Assembly: GCA_014384505.1 (NCBI GenBank)
Contig: JACNFT010000102.1
Span: 1-7,946, forward strand
Source of the DNA: Cryomorphaceae bacterium
GTDB lineage: Bacteria; Bacteroidota; Bacteroidia; Flavobacteriales; BACL11
Direction: 5' to 3'
Length of the DNA: 7,946 bases
Every line of letters starts with the position of its first letter. The stretch's first letter is position 1. Below are positions 5,940-7,946 of this stretch, piece by piece. A program made the position numbers and the translations under genes. The notes under the pieces are model-generated. The model was given only the letters and a program-made list of their open reading frames with translations, did not search any database and was not told the origin of the DNA.

Positions 5940-6280
5940 AATTGTTCTCTTAATTTCTTAGGCATATTTTTTACTACTAAATTATAGGAATCTTTTACCC
6001 ATTGTTCAATTTGTTGGTCGCTTAAATCTCCCATAAAACTTACGGAGTTCCAATGTTTTTTATTCATATGCCAAGCGGGATTTACTTCCGTAAATTCTTC
6101 TCTTAGCATTATTGCTTTTTCAGGGTAACATTTTAGGTTGCAGAACTCAAAAGTCATCATATTGCAAAGGGCAAACATTTTCCCCATTACCTTAAATACT
6201 AATGTATTTTCATCAAAAGGCAGCTGTTCAGTTGTTCCTTTAAGGGAAAGGCAGTGTTCTCTGAAATGGTCAAGGGTCAT
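5936..6280 (-). CDS. MmcQ/YjbR family protein (CyaY-like fold)
   Basis: This 114-aa protein has the hallmarks of the MmcQ/YjbR (DUF419) family. It shows the LPFDENTLVFKVMGKMFAL segment (20-38), then CNLKCYPEKAIMLRE (47-61), and the signature NPAWHMNKKHWNSV (67-80). A terminal helix follows with SYNLVVKNMPKKLREQL (98-114). Structures of the family show a double-wing fold resembling frataxin/CyaY, and DNA binding has been suggested for it, but no cellular role is settled. The ATG lies 1 nt after the rlmB stop. An AGAGGG stretch inside the rlmB end, about 7 nt before the ATG, is one of the few Shine-Dalgarno-like sequences here. Its stop overlaps the methyltransferase start (ATGA). Confidence 0.92.
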   Translation of the reverse strand: MTLDHFREHCLSLKGTTEQLPFDENTLVFKVMGKMFALCNMMTFEFCNLKCYPEKAIMLREEFTEVNPAWHMNKKHWNSVSFMGDLSDQQIEQWVKDSYNLVVKNMPKKLREQL

Positions 6281-6281
6281 T

Positions 6282-7025
6282 TTACCCTCTTTGCCTTATG
6301 GCTTCATACAAGATAACACCAGTAGCAACTGATACATTTAAAGAAGCAATTTTCCCATTCATAGGGATTTTTGCTCTAGCATCACACATTTTTAGAAATT
6401 CAGGAGAAACGCCATCTTCTTCCGAACCTATAATGATAGCAGTAGGAGTCGTATAATTCGGTTTATACATATCGTCCTGTGTTTTTTCGGTACAGCCAAT
6501 TAATTGTATGCCACTTTCTTTCATGAATTGTAAAGCCAATTTCAAGTTCCAGGTTCGGCAAACGGTAACCTTATGCAAGGATCCAGCTGAGGTTTTTATT
6601 GCGTCAGCATTAATAGCAGCAGCATTTTGTTCAGGAATTAAGATAGTATCCACACCAGCACATTCTGCTGTACGGGCTATGGCTCCAAAATTTCTTACAT
6701 CTGTAATTCTATCCAATACCAAAACTAATGGATTCTTTCCTTCTTCATAGAGTTTAGGTATCACATCCTCAATATTGTGAAAATCGATAGGAGAGATAAA
6801 TGCAAAAACCCCTTGATGATTTTTTCTTGTCAAGCGATTAATTTTCTCTAAAGGAACATGCTTGTAGTTTATTCTCTTTTCGCGCACCAATTTCCAGAGT
6901 TCTGCAAACAAATCGTTATGCAATCCTTTTTGGATAAATAATTTGTCAATTGTTTTTCCAGCTTCAACCGCTTCAATTATGGCACGTATACCAAATATGT
7001 AATTTTTTTCTTCTGTGTTATGCAT
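6282..7025 (-). CDS. rlmB: 23S rRNA (guanosine-2'-O)-methyltransferase RlmB (TrmH/SpoU family)
   Basis: RlmB methylates the 2'-OH of G2251 (E. coli numbering) in the 23S rRNA P-loop, using S-adenosylmethionine. With ATG 7025 the protein is 247 aa. Its N-terminal L30e-like RNA-binding domain begins with IFGIRAIIEAVEAGKTIDKL (10-29). The SPOUT knotted domain follows with all three SpoU motifs: DRITDVRNFGAIARTAECAG (105-124, N112 and R118), IIIGSEEDGVSP (197-208, E202) and IPMNGKIASLNVSVATGV (220-237, N230). A TTG seven codons upstream is an alternative start. ATG 7025 gives the usual short N-terminus before the IFG segment and a compact 8-nt overlap (ATGCATAA) with the rmuC-like stop. Paralogous TrmH-family enzymes with other rRNA targets are hard to separate by eye, but the full-length two-domain layout favours RlmB. 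Confidence 0.93.
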   Translation of the reverse strand: MHNTEEKNYIFGIRAIIEAVEAGKTIDKLFIQKGLHNDLFAELWKLVREKRINYKHVPLEKINRLTRKNHQGVFAFISPIDFHNIEDVIPKLYEEGKNPLVLVLDRITDVRNFGAIARTAECAGVDTILIPEQNAAAINADAIKTSAGSLHKVTVCRTWNLKLALQFMKESGIQLIGCTEKTQDDMYKPNYTTPTAIIIGSEEDGVSPEFLKMCDARAKIPMNGKIASLNVSVATGVILYEAIRQRG

Positions 7026-7946
7026 TATTGTCTTCTTTAAACTCAATTTGAGTGGTAATCTCAGGAATATTTCTGAGCTCTATTTCTTTTTTAATTTCTT
7101 CTGATTTAGCTTTTAGATCTTTTGTTAAAATCTGTTTTTTTCGTTTTTCCATTGGTGGGTTTAGTTTTTCAGCATTTTCAAACTGAATAACACTCTCCAA
7201 AATATCTCTTGGTAATTGCGTTCCTGCTTTGTTGAGGGTGTCCAGAAATTCCTCTGCAAAGAATTGGTCAATCTGTATCCTTCTTTTGGTAGTATGTGCA
7301 AATTTCCCAATAATCCTACATACATTATCCCTTTCTTCAGGACTTAGTTTGTCAGCAAATTCGTATTCCTCAATCTTTTTTAAACTTAGGATGATTGGCT
7401 CCAAAGCATCTTTGGTAATTATATAAACATTATAATCACCAATGTTATAGGTGAATTTATTAATAACGTGCAAAGTGTTAGAAGGAATAACTAAAAATAA
7501 ATCCTTTTTCACATCATCATGCTTAGCGTATTTTTTTAGACTTTCTGTTTGTAGTTTTATGTATTTAGGAAAATTGCTTAAATCATCATTTGCAGGGCTT
7601 TTTGCATCAAAAACAATTAGTTGGTCCATTATCTCTATGGAATTATCAGGCTTGTTTCTTGGGTGTGGAAAATCCTCTTGACTAATGTATTTAATAACAT
7701 GGTTACGGCAAATAAGTTTCAGGTGATTTTCAACATCTTTTTCATGTTCTCCCCATGTCCATTTCATTTTTTCAAGCCTATCTTCTGTTTCTTTTACCCT
7801 TAAGTCATTAAGCCTTTCTTTTTCATTTGTTAAACTTTCTTGTAAGGTATTAGTTGATTCAATTGATTTTCTTAGCGTTTCATTTCTGTTTTCTTCTTCT
7901 TTTTTCAGAAATATATTCTCATTTTTAAGATTATTTCTTTCATGCT
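7018..7946 (-). CDS. RmuC-like protein with coiled coil and PD-(D/E)XK nuclease-type domain (5' partial)
   Basis: The frame stays open from its TAA at 7018 to the window edge, giving 308 visible codons; the start is outside. The first 59 or so visible residues are very rich in Glu, Lys, Asn and Leu (for example KKEEENRNETLRKS) and look like coiled coil, the usual N-terminal half of RmuC. The globular part begins at the Met encoded at 7767. Numbering from that Met, it has TWGEHEKDVENHL (4-16), the PD-(D/E)XK signature P40-D41 and FDAKSP with D54 and K56, then FLVIP and DYNVYIIT strands. A helical end follows, then a charged tail (about 205-245). RmuC proteins are linked to limiting DNA rearrangements at inverted repeats; their biochemical activity is uncertain. 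The sequence is divergent from proteobacterial RmuC, so I give no symbol. It overlaps rlmB by 8 nt. The Met at 7767 is internal and is not the gene start. Confidence 0.8.
   Translation of the reverse strand, partial: HERNNLKNENIFLKKEEENRNETLRKSIESTNTLQESLTNEKERLNDLRVKETEDRLEKMKWTWGEHEKDVENHLKLICRNHVIKYISQEDFPHPRNKPDNSIEIMDQLIVFDAKSPANDDLSNFPKYIKLQTESLKKYAKHDDVKKDLFLVIPSNTLHVINKFTYNIGDYNVYIITKDALEPIILSLKKIEEYEFADKLSPEERDNVCRIIGKFAHTTKRRIQIDQFFAEEFLDTLNKAGTQLPRDILESVIQFENAEKLNPPMEKRKKQILTKDLKAKSEEIKKEIELRNIPEITTQIEFKEDNNA

Noticed and set aside
6138..6750. Plus-strand frames of 64 and 80 aa opposite yjbR-like and rlmB
   Set aside because: Antisense to conserved motifs (SpoU and YjbR signatures) and without recognisable features.
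7026..7046. Upstream TTG start for rlmB adding seven residues
   Set aside because: ATG 7025 gives the family's usual N-terminus and a short overlap with the rmuC-like stop; TTG would lengthen the overlap to 29 nt.
7229..7803. Plus-strand frames of 60-76 aa opposite the rmuC-like gene
   Set aside because: They mirror the Lys/Glu-rich and hydrophobic composition of the minus-strand gene; no family pattern.
1..7946. Search for CRISPR arrays, tRNA genes, insertion sequences, toxin-antitoxin pairs or defence genes
   Set aside because: No regularly spaced repeats, cloverleaf-like segments, transposase motifs or terminal repeats were seen; the rmuC-like nuclease fold alone is not evidence of a defence island.

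Overview
The window looks like chromosomal DNA from a member of the Bacteroidota, probably a Flavobacteriia-like lineage. The DNA is AT-rich, start codons are preceded by A-rich leaders mostly lacking Shine-Dalgarno sequences, and Bacteroidota-type -7 elements (TAnnTTTG) lie upstream of two genes. The protein set also fits: a MEP-pathway IspF next to what may be the tail of a PorV-like type IX secretion barrel, a DUF4442 protein, and Bacteroidota-style RlmB, YjbR and ZIP proteins. No rRNA, tRNA, CRISPR array, insertion sequence or phage gene is visible. No gene is visibly broken, and coding density is high; the longest stretch without a gene is 143 bases (3298-3440).

Left part (1-1022): a plus-strand pair, the end of an outer-membrane barrel gene followed 2 nt later by ispF. 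It converges tail to tail, sharing a TTAA, with a minus-strand DUF4442 hotdog-fold gene. Middle (1023-3998): a peroxide-defence block on the minus strand. It holds tpx (thiol peroxidase) and katG (catalase-peroxidase), with a clear intrinsic terminator after katG and a perfect 8-bp inverted repeat directly upstream of katG that could be an operator. Right part (3999-7946): a tight minus-strand array read in the order rmuC-like, rlmB, yjbR-like, SAM methyltransferase, ZIP transporter, AAA_28 ATPase. Genes overlap by 4-8 nt or are 1 nt apart, as expected of one translationally coupled operon. The rmuC-like gene runs off the right edge of the window.

Functionally the window is mostly housekeeping: isoprenoid precursor synthesis, H2O2 and organic peroxide removal, 23S rRNA 2'-O-methylation, DNA maintenance and divalent metal uptake. 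I see no convincing novel multi-gene system. The most useful items are regulatory or structural: the katG upstream dyad, a possible leaderless transcript whose promoter abuts the katG terminator, a ZIP protein with altered metal-site residues and a HxHxHxH loop, and the unexplained gene mix of the right-hand operon. Two start codons, rlmB and the ZIP gene, are best placed at internal ATGs rather than at upstream TTG codons. The rmuC-like gene starts outside the window, not at its first visible long-ORF Met.
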